A stretch of DNA of 64,000 bases, taken from the NCBI GenBank assembly GCA_905182985.1, contig CAJJDN010000080.1, positions 323,245 to 387,244 on the forward strand. The letters are read 5' to 3'. Of the stretch, positions 24,843 to 37,330 are shown one piece after another. The notes under the pieces were generated by a model. That model saw only the letters and a program-made list of their open reading frames with translations. It was not told the origin of the DNA and did not search any database. Origin of the DNA: Paramecium sonneborni. Its lineage: Eukaryota > Ciliophora > Oligohymenophorea > Peniculida > Parameciidae. Position 1 is the stretch's first letter. Every line of letters begins with the position of its first letter. Both the position numbers and the translations under genes were made by a program.

Positions 24843-25520
24843 ATGTTGTCATCGTAATTAAGATCATCTCAATACTAAAAATCAAACTTTTTATCTTCTA
24901 CAATGATGAATTATTAATTTAAGTTATAATATCTTTAAAACTATATAAGCTTAAATTCTCTAAGATATCCTTCTACATATTAGACATTAAATTAATAAAA
25001 AAATGATTGAGGATGATGAATCTGATGGCTTCTTTTAATTCAAACTTTAGAAAAAGATTAAGAAGCATAGAAGCATACCTTTAAGAATATAAAAACATTA
25101 TGAATCCTTAAACTTAATGCAGATCAAGGCAACCGATTAAGAATCCTCTATTCTCTCTTTGATCAATAAGCGGATTGAATGTAATATTTAGCAGTATATT
25201 CTCTAGTCTATTCCAAAAATAAATAAATCATTTAATGGAAAGAAAATATTTCTCAATTTCATTAAGCCAATTTTGTAAATCTAATCAAAAGTGAATCAGA
25301 AACTTTTGAAGATAGTGAATATTATTATCAATAACCTATTGAAGATTGTCCGCTTGGAAATTATTCACACTGAGTTCAATAACAACAAAATGAAATATTT
25401 ATTTCTTTTTTTCCAAATAATCATATCACTCTACTTAACCTAACTAAATGTTTTCTCTGAAACTATATTTATTAAGATTATTTTTCTCTTTGTGTTTGCT
25501 GGCTCACAATCAAAGATAAT
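24843..25520 (+). pseudogene. Probable gene relic, unrecognised
   Basis: From the ATG at 24843 a Ser/Tyr/Gln-rich frame runs about 55 codons to TGA. Coding character then continues in another frame (MASFNSNFRKRLRSIEAYLQEYKNI, near 25020-25100) and in a third near 25300 (EDSEYYYQQPIEDCPLGNY). No GT...AG intron of ciliate size joins these frames. This pattern fits a decayed gene; the family cannot be named. The following 500 bp (to 26046) show no coding signal. Confidence 0.45.
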
Positions 25521-26046
25521 TTGAGAATTACTTTTTATTTTATCGTGTCTATGAAAGAGCAGAAATTCTTAAATATCTAATTCATCTCTTTTAATTTAAT
25601 AGACTATATTATAAAGAAAAAAGTATCTAACTCTCACTGCATTTCAAAGATATTCGTGTTATAGAAAGTCTTCACAAGTAAAAATTAAATAATGAATAAT
25701 CAAACTTATTACTGATGAAACTTATTTGGGTATTGAAATCTTTCAAGATTTTTTATGCTTATCATTAAGTTATTTATTTTAATCTCTCATATTAGCTATT
25801 TCATTAAATATAAAAAGTTCTTAATTATCAATAAATTACAAATTATTGATACTAAAAAATGTAAAAATGAAGTAAATTAACTCATATAACAATAAAATTT
25901 ATTTTAAAGTGGTATTATGATTTTTAGTACTTTTTGTAAAAATAAATTGAGCCATGAAAAATGAATAGATTTGTTAAAAGATATTTATAATAAATTATGC
26001 AGATTATATAAATGAATTGATTTTATTTTTCAATAAATTATTTATT

Positions 26047-26802
26047 ATGGCAGATTTTAATCCTCAAGAGAGAGTAAAAAAGATGGTTAATGCTATAAAG
26101 GCTGAGGTGAATATTTAAATAATGAATTTAGGCTACAGAGAAGTCTGAATAAATTAAAGATATGGCTGCTTAATAATTCAGAATAGAAAAAAACAAGCTT
26201 CTTAATCAATAAAAAGAAAGGATCATCGAAGAATACAAAAAGAAAATTGAATCATACACAATTGAAAAAAGAATGTAAAAATATTGAGTATTTTTTGTTT
26301 AGACAACGATCATCAAAAATTAACTAATCAAGATTATCAAAGATGTAAGCACGTTTTGAGTTAATTCAGAGACTTAAAGAAGAAGTTCGTTAAAAGATGG
26401 CTTAATTGATCTAAAATTAAAGTGTATATAAAGAATTATTGAAAAATTTGATTGTACAAGGAATGATAAAGTTATTGGAACCTCGTATTGAATTGACATG
26501 CTTGGAATAGGATGTATAACTTGTGAACTCAATTTTGGGAGAGTGTTAATTAGAATTTCAATAGATTATCAAAAGAGAAACTACAAAAGACTTTAAAACA
26601 ACACTTAGCATCAACCAAAGTCAATATTTAACAGAGAAAAGTGGGAAACCTATGTATAAAATAGATTAATATTAGATTGGGTGGAGTTGTACTTAGTTGT
26701 GCAAATAGTAGAATTGTATGTTCAAATACTCTTGATGATAGATTAGAGCTTTCATTGTAAGAGTTCTTGCCAGACATTAGAAATGGTTTATTTAGAAAAT
26801 GA
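26047..26802 (+). CDS. V-type proton ATPase subunit E, 226 aa
   Basis: ATG 26047, introns 26107..26131 (25 nt), 26275..26302 (28 nt), 26654..26675 (22 nt), TGA at 26800-26802. The N-terminal half is the long charged helix of the peripheral stalk (KAEATEKSEQIKDMAAQQF, EYKKKIESYTIEKR), and the C-terminal half is the globular head, ending in LGGVVLSCANSRIVCSNTLD and EFLPDIRNGLFRK, the most conserved part of subunit E. It couples the V1 and V0 sectors of the proton pump on acidic vacuoles, contractile vacuole and vesicles. The length matches the family and no residue of the C-terminal signature is missing. Confidence 0.97.
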
Positions 26803-26845
26803 TGGGAAAGCATATAGAATATATAAAATATATAATATATAAACA

Positions 26846-28609
26846 TCAATATGGCAAGTAGTAGCATTAATCAACAAACATTTCACAATAATTTAATCTA
26901 ATTAACTATTGTTGCAATTCTTAATGTAGTTAAGACAAATTGTTATTGTGATCACATTTGAAATTTCTAAGTTTTTCAATTATATCTTTGTTTCTATTCA
27001 AGATGTCATTAAGTAAAATGTCCATTTATTTTGAATTTTCTATCTTCAAAGAGGATCGATCAGAGATTTCCTTTTTTTTAAATTTGATGTCATCATATTT
27101 ATCATGATTAAGTTTTAATGTATCAATAAAATAAACTTATTATAACAATTTTTGTTTAATTTATCTAAAATATGAAGCTTAATTAATGCATTTGATTCTA
27201 TTTTGACTTTTATTAAGAAATTGTATAAAATTAGCTTCACTCTATAAAGCAAGTGTGAATTATTCAATAAAATAATTGATCTATATAAATCCATTACTTT
27301 ATTCTTCATTTTTAAATAAACTTTGCATGGACAAATTCGGTAATGCTAATAGTCTATATTAATTTGGATGAATAGATTTGGTATATGGTATAAAGAATCT
27401 CTATCCATAATAATCATAATAAGGGATTTTGGTATGGTTAGGAATGAAAGATTATTAATTATTTAGTAATTTGAAAGGTTGAATAAAAATCAATAATTGA
27501 GGATTTTTAATTTTAAGATTAATCAAGACATTTGAAATATCAACTACAAAAGTATCAATTTTATAATCAAGGATTTAAAAAATACCATTAATTTTGAGTT
27601 TTTTTTCATTTATAAGATCTTTGAGAATTTGTGAATAATTAAGAGTGTAAAGTCCTACTTAATAAACTCTGCATATGGAATTAAAAAGTTCTTTAATATT
27701 TTTGTGTATATAAAAGGAAGAATTGGATGTGGCTCTTTAAAAATAATGATCTCTTAGAACTAAATATTCTTCATGTTATTTACTACCAATGAAGTCTGGT
27801 TACAATCCAAAAAAACTGGATTCATCATATCCTAATACATTTTCAAATTGAATCATTACTAGGTTACTAATATTATTTGGACAAGGTTTAATTAATAAAC
27901 ATTCAAGTTTCATTCCTTCAATTTTTTCATCAACAATATTTTAAGTAACTTTTTTAAAAGAAGTTGTAGAATTTGTATTATTCAAAGTAGACCTTCTAAT
28001 CATTAATTATTATTTAAGATCTTTGTAAGGTGTAACAACTTGATCTGTATTTGAAATTTATTTATGTTTTTATCTTAACTATTCTGAACTATGGTCTTTT
28101 TTAGTACTTTTAGGACTTATGGATGAGAATCCAAATTCCTTTTTTGAATCCAAAATGTAAGACTTTTCATTATAATTAGTAGAGTTTTCAAAATTTTTGA
28201 GAAGTGTTCCTTTATAAAGTCTTCCTGGAACTTTATGAGTCTCATGATTATGAACTTTAGAATGTAATGGTGATGGAGTGGTAATTTTATATTTTTATTT
28301 TTAGACAAATCTATCTGTTTTTGTTTATCTATTGGGGATATTTTCAAAACAATTACTAACATTTAAAATTGATTCTGCCAATCGAGTAAATGATTATTTG
28401 ATACCTTTATGTTTTGCTGAATGAGATTACATTTCTTTAGATTCCAAATTCATTGTTCTTTATTTAATAAATTATTTATAATCCTTCTTCCAATATCCCA
28501 TAATAAGTTTTCTAGGTGAATAAGATGTATTAACTCTACTAATTTCTGTTTTAGTTATCTGAGAAATATATTAATCATTCGGATAATAGTACTCAACTGG
28601 ATTGTACAT
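26846..28609 (-). CDS. Hypothetical protein, 587 aa, single exon
   Basis: The frame is open without introns from ATG 28609 to TGA 26846. The first 230 residues are hydrophilic and probably disordered (NTSYSPRK, SSISPKSTKKDHSSEQ). The next 200 look folded and hydrophobic, with no membrane helix (EGMKLECLLIKPCPNNISNLVMIQFENVLG, IFIQPFKLL). The C-terminal 130 residues are helical. I recognise no domain. It begins only 31 bp after the stop of the giant gene upstream on the same strand, so its promoter must be very short or lie inside that gene. Confidence 0.8.
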
Positions 28610-28640
28610 AATTGTATAATTTATTATATAATTGATTATT

Positions 28641-31600
28641 TCATTATTATTACTGTTTTATTCCTAAGACATGAAATTCAATTGCTTCCTTAAGTTTAGT
28701 GTACTTATCAATTAAATCATCAGGAATCAGAGTAAGCATTCTCATTGATTATTAAATTCCTGCTTAGACTTTAGCAATATATGAGATCCACAAAAATAAA
28801 AAGATTAATATTAAAAATCCTACAAATCCAACAAAATTGTAAATCTACACTTAATTACGAATATCTAAAAAACTAATAAATAGTAAATTATTTTTACTTG
28901 TAAAAGCATTTTTAAAAAATATTATTATTTTCCCAAAAAGTTGGTAAAATGTATTTACGTAATAGTTCTTATATTTAGAAGGCCTCCAAACTATCTTTTA
29001 GATTTGAAAACGTAGCTAACAATTCATTATTACCTAAAGAAACAAGGAAAATCGCATCTCTTAATCCTTTAGTTAAGAGTCCTCCTTTAACAGAATTACA
29101 CTCTTAATCAAGTTCTGTTGAAGAGAAAGTATAATTCGTAAAGTTATCCGTTGTATCAATAAATATAAATGATTATGTAATAAGATTTAATGTCTTCAGC
29201 CATGTGATATGTTCACAAACATTTAAGAAATTAACATTCTTAAAGAAATCAAAATATGTATCAAATGATGTAGGATAAGTATATGTTAAAGTTTTAAATA
29301 AATCCTATTCGTTTGAATAGACTTTCTCATTGTAATATTTGGATAGATCATTTTCCATAAAAACTCTAGGTTTTCCTTCATTAACTAAAGCTTCCAATGT
29401 AAAAAGGATGTTGTATTTTATAATGCTTGCTCTACGAGAAATGAATAAATAATGGTCCATAATTAATTTAGCATCACTTATTGATTGATCTTCTAAAACA
29501 TACATTACTATATATTCAACCATCAAAAGGGAACCTATTAATATAAATGAAAATATTAAGAAATAATGGGTGCCACCCTTACTTTCATAGATTCTCTAGT
29601 GTTTTTCTTTCGTTTAATCAAATAGCGATTTTCTCTAGTCTATTTCAACTTTTTATTTTGGACTATCAACAACATCTTGACTATGATCTTGATTTAAAGA
29701 GCTTTCTATAATGTGTTATTATTGAGGTTAATCAATTTGGTTAATATCATCAGAACTCTTAAATTTTGTGATATGATCTAATATAAATTTATCACCTTGA
29801 TCTATTAAATTCTTGATATCCTCATTAGTAATCATGCCAAAATAACTAATTAATCGTTTTCGTTCACTAAAAATGCTCATGAAAATTGGTATATAAACAA
29901 TTTCACAAATAACAATAATTACTAAAGCAGCAATTAGAATAATTATAGCATTAATGGTTTGACCATCTACTTGATCAAAATAAAAATTATAGAATTTATC
30001 AGCTATTCTTTCAGATCCATTTCTAAGAACATCTAGTCCATTTTCGACAACATAAAATAAATTTTTAGAAACACTACTTGAATTGGAAGTATCATTAAAT
30101 TATGAGAGAGTTGCTTTTTTGAATGAAGAAGCTGAAGTAATATAAGCAAAGACAGCATCATTAAAAATATTACCATAAGTTTTAGTTTCATTGTTGGAAA
30201 GTAGAAATACAACTTCATATTGATCATCATCTATCTATAAACCACTTCTGCTTTCTACTTTAATTCTAAATTCGATCATATCAAATTATATAATTTATAA
30301 TTTATCAACCAGAACACTTATATTAGCTTTAAATGCTCCTTCTAAAGATTAATCATAATGTCCAAAAGATGTTAAGTACAAATAACGACTATATAAATTA
30401 ATATCTGCCATCAAAGAATGTCTTCGATGTGCTTAACGTACTGCACTTACACCTTCATCTACCAAAATCGATTATTATAATGCCAAAACTAATTTACTTA
30501 TAGATAAGGCTAAAGTAGATAGAAACAAAATCAAAGTTAAATATCTAAGATAAATGATCTACCTAGGTGTTTTCGATTATTCTAAAGCACTTCTAATATC
30601 TTTAGTTTATTTATTCTCTTCTTAATCATCAACTGATGATTAAAAATTCTTTTATTTATCTTCATCTTCATCAATTGATTATTATTGAATAATATTATGC
30701 TTACTCTCATCCAACTTTTATTTAATTAATGATTTTCCATGATTCGCCCTATCTTAATCAATGTCTTCTCGAATAACTATTGTATGATATATACTACCAC
30801 CAGCTGGCTATCCATCATCTGTTAAAGGCAATCTTTCCTCTATAAGTTCTAATTTAACTTTCACCTTTTTATAATCTCCACTATAATTCATAACTGCTGA
30901 ATCCTTTACTGATCCTCCCATTTTCTTATTATCTGAATCATGGATATTTGATTATAATAACTATTTAAATAATTGAACGTCTATTGTAGTTTCAGCAGAA
31001 TATACATCACCATCTAACTTATACACTTAATTCTTTAGTGGTTAATCATTTTAATTTAGAGTGTTATTTAAAACATCTCCTAATTCCTTAAATAAATTTC
31101 CAAATGTATAAATTGGCTATTCCTATGCACTAGTTGTTGCGATATCTTCAACTCTTATTCCTAAATCTTTCATTGATTCGCTAACATTTAATATTTATTA
31201 TGAAATTCCATCATATATCATATAATGAGTACCATGTAATTTTTCCAAAGGCTTTAAAAAACCAACCAAAAGAATTCCTTTTTCTAAGTTTGGTAGAACT
31301 TTTACCATTAACTTACAAGGTACCAAATATTATTAACTATTTTATGCCAGTACAAATCTTTCTAATCCAATAATATTTGAATTGTTTGTTTTCATATAAT
31401 TTTCAACTAATTAGTTATGTTGATCACCAATAATTTTAGGCATGATTTTACTCACATTTTATTCAAATAATTCAGATGCAGGATAACCCAATGATTTTTA
31501 AATCTCATTATTACAACTAGCCACTATTCCTATACTACCTACATTACCACTCATTGTAATTATAATTGTCTCTTATGATTCAGTTATCTTGGATTCTTAA

Positions 31601-33473
31601 CCTCCTCCTTACTTTCTTTAATAAATTGATTTCTTTATTTAACTTATCTATTAAGATAATTGCTCCTATTATTCCTTATCATGTACAACCATTTGTAAAT
31701 AAGCATTGTAAAATTCTAATAAATTAAGATTGTTATTATTTATCTCAGCTAATTCTTGATACCCCTCATCACAAAGATCTATTTAATGCAACACTTTCAA
31801 TCCTATATTTTGCAATTTTAATATATTAGGATGATCTTCTTATAATTCCCTCCAGAATTCTAAATGAGATTCGGCACTTTTCTAAATCATATTAGTTAAC
31901 ACCACTAATTGATTTTAAAAGAAAACTATTGAATTCACATCAATATCTTATGCTTTCTCTGAGTCTTCCTACATTTCACTCTCAATATGTTATTTAAATC
32001 GAAACAAACAGAACTCATCTCTTAAAGTATGATTTTTTGTATCTTCAGCCTTCATCATATAATGTAAAGCATTATATTTATTTTTTAATTCATCATTGCA
32101 TAAATAAGAATAAAATATTTTGAAACGAGCATTTTCCTTAAATTTTTCATCTGCTATAATATCATCAAAAATTGAACTCAAAAACCTCATCCAAGTCTCA
32201 TGTTCTTTTACACCTTCTTCCTTTTTGTGATCCTATGAAATCAACTATTTACAAGAACAATCTGTTTTTGTACAAACCACATAATGTAATTTTAAAACAC
32301 CCATTAATTTTATTTTAGTATTCGGAGATTGTCTATCTAATATCAATTAAATCAAAGTATTTAAATAATTATCTGCTTCCTCTTCATTTTTAAGGTTTTT
32401 TATGGAAAATGTCATTGATTCTTTGAGGATATTTTTAAATGCATACAATCCTCCAAATACTACAAATGGTATCAAAACAAATAAATATAATAAACCCATA
32501 TCATCAGGAGAACTTGAATCTAAAAAGTCAGTAATAATCACACAAATGTTGATCCATAAAACTATTAATTCCAGAGTTATTTTATAAAAATGTCTATTTA
32601 TATAAATGATTTATAAAATACATGAAATTGTTATATCCTTTTGGATAATTATATCTTGAAAATAGTAGGATGAGATCTCCTACACCAAATAATACAACCA
32701 TTTCACTGTTGTAGGTTCCTGGAGCATTAAAGATAATAAGAAAAGGAATAACGAATTTGAAAAGCATTCGAGCATATTCAGCATCAGATTAATATCCATT
32801 GAAAGGAAATTTTGATTTTGGACTTTTATCAATAATATCTTTACTTCAAATCAAAGTACAATAATGTTGTTGAGAAATGAAAAAAGATAAGTAAAACTAT
32901 TCCAATTATGGCTATAATCATATGTAATATGTGTATTCCCTCATAACATCCTAAATCAGCCCCAGCTGCTGAATCTGATCTACAATAGATAGTAGCCAAA
33001 AAGATGTTATAAAATGGTAGTGACAATACAGTATTCAAAATAATAAGTAATAAGGATAACAACTTGAAGCTAAACACAAGTAAGCCTGATTGTTATTCTT
33101 GATATTTAAGTTGACTTAATTAATATTAGCTAATAAAGAATATTAAACCAATAATGACCATCACTCCAAAAGAAATGTACAACAATATTAAGAATATGGT
33201 AACACCTTAATCAATCAGATAATTAAATTGAAAATAGCGAAGGGCAATCCTAAAGTAATTGAGACCTTAATTATCCCATAAAAAATCTATAACTGGATGA
33301 ATGGGATAGTACATCATCTATATATTTTCAATACTTAGCAAAACACAATAAATTAGAGTGTTGCATAAATTATTCTTTATGATATTATGCATGATGTTAA
33401 ATAGTGATATTTTGAACTTGTATTCCATTTCTTAAGAAGTTCCTTTTTCTAATTAGGACTTCTTGTGATTCAT
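28641..33473 (-). CDS. Giant multi-pass membrane protein with PAS domain, TmcB/TmcC-like, 1,585 aa
   Basis: From ATG 33473 to TGA 28641, with introns 32823..32844 (22 nt), 32594..32621 (28 nt) and 28873..28897 (25 nt); the exons sum to 1,586 codons. Order: about six membrane helices in the first 400 residues; a short Cys cluster (VCTKTDCSCKQ); a helical repeat region with HLEFWRELQ and LLEFYNAYLQ; a PAS domain near residues 600-750 (GNVGSIGIVASCN, GYPASELFEQNVSKIMPKIIGDQHNQLVENYMKT); an acidic linker; then four widely spaced membrane helices. This is the architecture of the TmcB/TmcC family, expanded in ciliates, whose function is poorly known. A sensor role is inferred from the PAS domain. 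Confidence 0.88.
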
Positions 33474-33493
33474 AATTGACATTTTTTAATTAT
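33474..33493. promoter_or_regulatory. 20-bp gap between divergent start codons
   Basis: The ATG of the TmcB-like gene (minus, 33473) and that of S1P lyase (plus, 33494) are only 20 bp apart. Any promoter elements and both 5' leaders must fit here or lie inside coding sequence. I see no TATA-like or other clear element beyond AT-richness. Confidence 0.6.
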
Positions 33494-35215
33494 ATGTATT
33501 AAACTATTGATTTTCTAAAGCAGGCCTATACATAAATCAAAAGCTCAATTAGATGGTAAACGAAGTTGGATGAATTTGATATCTTATTATTAGGAGTCTT
33601 CATTACAATAATTTTACATTTTATACTAAATCGTCTTAGATTGCCAAGAAGAGAGTACAATCAAAGTAAACTATCATAATAAATGGAGGTTATTGGTCAT
33701 TTATAAAATCTTAAGTATTTTTGGGGTTGATAAATTATTGCCCTGGAGTATCATCATTTTTGGAAAAAAAGAAAGAAGAAGCCTTAAAATCTTTATCACA
33801 TTCTTTTGAAAAACACACTGTCAATAAAACATATAAAATCCCAGAAAATGGTATGGGATATGATAAAATAAATGAGAGATTAAAGAATTGGATTGATCGT
33901 GATAGTAAGAATTATAACAGTGGTAAAGTATCCGGTTCACTTTACGTTTAAAATGATGAAAAATTTATAGAAGAATGTTAAGAATTTACTAAGAATTTTA
34001 TATATTCGAATCCAATGCATGCAGATTTATGGCCAGCTTCAAGATAATTGGAAGCTGAAGTAATTAAGATGACAGGAGAATTATTTGGATAGGAAAAAGA
34101 TTCAATTGGAATGTTAACTACAGGTGGGACTGAATCAATATTATTAGCAATTCTTGCTTATAGAAATTGGGCAGAAAATGAAAAAGGCATCACTTCACCT
34201 AATATGTAAATAAATTATTTATTTAAGTGTGATTCCAGAAACTGCACATGCAGCATTTTATAGGGCAGCAGAATATTTTAAGATTCAAGTAAGAGCTGCT
34301 AAAATTAATTAAAAAACTTTTACAGTTGATTTAAAAGATCTTAAAAGTCATATCGATTCGAATACAATATGTATAGTTGGATCAATACCAAATTTCCCCT
34401 ATGGAACTTAAGATCCAATTGAAGAATTAGCAACTATTGCTAAAAAGAAAAAGATTGGATTTCATGTAGATGCCTGTTTAGGTGGATTCATAGTAGCATT
34501 TGCCAAAGAGAAAGGAATGAATTATGGAAAGTTTGATTTCACTCTTGATGGTGTTACCAGTATATCATGTGATTAACATAAACATGGATTAGCTCCAAAA
34601 GGAGTATCAACTATTCTATTTAAAACTCGTTAATTGAGATAATATGCTTTCTTTTCTACAGCTACATGGTCTGGTGGTGCATATGCTGTACCTACAACTT
34701 AAGGTTCTAAATCAGGAATTGGAGCAGCTGGAGCTTGGTTTACAATGTTAGCTATTGGTAGAAAAAAATATACTGAATTAAGTAAATCAATTATTAATGC
34801 TACTATTCAATTGGCTAAATAAATTAATGAAATACCAGAATTAGAAGTTTGTGGTTAACCAAATATTAATTGTGTATGTTTTAAAAGTAAAACTAATATC
34901 AATGTATATTCAATTCATTAAATCCTTACAGAAAAAGGATGGAACATTAATACAACTTAAAATCCACCTGGAATACATATAAGTGTTACACATTAGAATA
35001 TTCCTAATCTGAAATTATTTGTTTAGGATATTAAATAAGCTATCCAAGAAGTAAATTTATATTTGGATTATTAATCTTAGATCAAAGCTAATCCATCTAA
35101 ATATAAAAAAGGAGGTGAAATGGGAGCATTGTATGGTACTACTCAAAAAATACCTGATTCTAAATTTGCTGGAAATGCCCTTAAATTGTATTTGGATTCC
35201 GTACTCAAATTATGA
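33494..35215 (+). CDS. Sphingosine-1-phosphate lyase, 559 aa
   Basis: ATG 33494, introns 33696..33715 (20 nt) and 34206..34227 (22 nt), TGA at 35213-35215. One N-terminal membrane helix (ILLLGVFITIILHFIL) is followed by the PLP-dependent decarboxylase fold: NPMHADLWPASRQLEAEV, TTGGTESILLAILAYR, ETAHAAFYRAA, HVDACLGGF and SISCDQHKHGLAPKG, where Lys349 should bind PLP. These are the motifs of S1P lyase, which splits sphingosine-1-phosphate into an aldehyde and phosphoethanolamine at the ER. Catalytic residues are present. The substrate cavity position usually written ADTHKYG reads CDQHKHG here, a variant worth noting. The start was chosen because it alone gives the N-terminal anchor. Confidence 0.95.
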
Positions 35216-35460
35216 GAGAGCAATCTGAGTTTAAAATTATTACATATAAAAAACAAAAGAATTTATCAATTGCATCTTTGTTGTCATGACTTTTTAAAAA
35301 AATTTTATATTTCTCTTATACATATATTCTCTTATTCAACTTTTGAAAAATACTTAAGAATGCTATTATGAGAAAATTAATACTTACATTAATATTCTTA
35401 TCTTTATAGTTTTACTTAACAATTATAAATACAGAATATAAATAATAAAATTAATAATAC

Positions 35461-37294
35461 TCATTGATTTTAAATATATAAAGCTCTATCTGCTTACAAT
35501 TTTTGATATTATTCTTCGGGAATCAAATTAATTGCATTAGTTACACTGAAAAAGCTTTTTAAAAGTTCAGGAGTAAATTTCTGGTTTCTTTATATATATT
35601 TAATAAATAATACCTATAAACATATGGATAATTTTAAATTCCTTTTTTACATACCATAAATACTGGAGTGTAAGGGAAATCTTGAATACATGATGGTTTA
35701 TTATGATCATTGTTCATTCGCCCATAAATCATTGTAGGGTTTTCTTATTTATATGATTCCAATGCTAGATTCTCATAATATTAACCATATTCTCCACAAG
35801 CATGACAATTTTTGGAATATTAAAATATTGCATAATCTTTCTTGCTTTCCATTACTTCCTTTTAAAATGTCTTACCAACTAATTTGATAGAATACTTTTT
35901 ATATTTTGGTTATTCTTAAGTTTGAAAATACTCATTAGCATGTCCATTCTTTACAGCCATAAAAAATGATATCAATGAGTCCTTACTTACCTATATTTAT
36001 TCATCTAATCTAAAAATGTAGCTATGAGCTTATCCAAATTCATTAAATACACTTAACTTTTTCATCATATCCATATTAGTTTCTTAATGTTATCTCAAAC
36101 GATCTCCGTATTTTTCATCATCCCTTATATATACTTAATAACCCAAATGATTATCTTTTGGAGTTTTATTCAAATAAATAAACTCAGTCTTATTTAATAT
36201 TTCAGGATTAGTCTCTTTAAGGTACTTTTTCAATTCTCCAAAAGCCTTTACTAATCTAGTTTCTTCATGTTTTGGTATTTTATTTAAATCTAATTCCAAC
36301 ACAATCGAGTATTTTGTGGCTTATTTACCAAAGCTTCTGTTTGAAAATACATTTACATCATTGTATGCCTAAGTCAAATCTTCCATCACATTGTCCATTG
36401 ATTTACCACCTAAAGTACCTGCTGATGTAATAAGTAGCTTTTTATTATTTATAGTTATTGATGATTAAAAATTATTTAATTTACTACTTTTTTATAAAAT
36501 AAATAATTGTCCATTTTGAATATTTTAAATGCCTAATCTATCAGCAACAGCTTTATCAATAAGAATCCAATGTAATTTTTCATTTTTTTGATAGTTATCA
36601 TTTTATTACATAATACAAAATCTTGTTTATACATTTTTATATTATGGAGATGTTTTATCAGCGTAAACTAAAACTGCAGATTCTGTAGATGGTAAATATG
36701 ATAATATTTATTCGAATTCATTTAACTTTTTATGGGTTAATTTATTTATCTTCTTAAAATAATTGATCAAAAGAATTCTATTCTCGAAATAATCATTTGC
36801 ATTGAAATTATATATCCTTTAAATATATTTATTCTTTAAAAGCATTATAGTATCCTATTCAATTGTAATTTTGTATTTCTACTCAAAATCCCTTACTAAT
36901 TTTTCAGTGATGGGTTCATTTAAAGTTAAAACTTTTAAAGGTCTCTTGGACCTCACCTTTTAAACTTTTATTACCTAATCAACCACTTAAAGTAGTTCAT
37001 CCAAAAAATGCTCTACAAATCTATCTGGATCTACTACAATGATGATATCATGAGTCTTAATTATACTGATTAATTACTTACTTAATGAATTTGTTCATAA
37101 ATTTAATCAGAGAATTTTTCATATTTATTGAAACCATTATTCGAGGCTTCTGGATTAGGAGTGGTAGATGCATTAACTCTTTTTGAATATAAAACTAAGT
37201 GAGATGTTAATAAGGAAAGTGCCACAAGTCTTGGAGTAGCAATTTTAGGTACCTATCTCAAAAAGGGGATGCAAACTCGTCTGAATAGGTTCAT
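35461..37294 (-). CDS. Large protein with C-terminal thioredoxin-like domain, CHAC motif, 593 aa
   Basis: ATG 37294, introns 37056..37081 and 35588..35613 (26 nt each), TGA at 35461. The C-terminal 140 residues are thioredoxin/PDI-like: DYAIFQYSKNCHACGEYGQYY, with redox pair Cys488/Cys491, and TPVFMVCKKG near the cis-Pro position. CHAC is unusual; PDI has CGHC and thioredoxin CGPC. The first 45 residues are basic, with no acid (MNLFRRVCIPFLRQVPKI), then hydrophobic, so a mitochondrial presequence or signal anchor is likely. The central 350 residues show no domain I recognise. The shorter frames starting at 37137 or 37098 lack the leader. A redox role is inferred. Confidence 0.8.
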
Positions 37295-37330
37295 TTTATT
37301 TTAATTTATGGTTATTTATATTTTTAATTT
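37295..37330. promoter_or_regulatory. 36-bp gap between divergent start codons
   Basis: Only 36 bp separate the ATG of the thioredoxin-domain gene (minus) from that of the NHP2/L7Ae gene (plus). The two genes must share or overlap their promoters. No specific motif can be named. Confidence 0.6.

Noticed and set aside
37098..37137. Shorter starts for the thioredoxin-domain gene
   Set aside because: With a 26-nt instead of a 22-nt intron the frame extends to 37294 and gains a coherent targeting leader, so the longer model was preferred.
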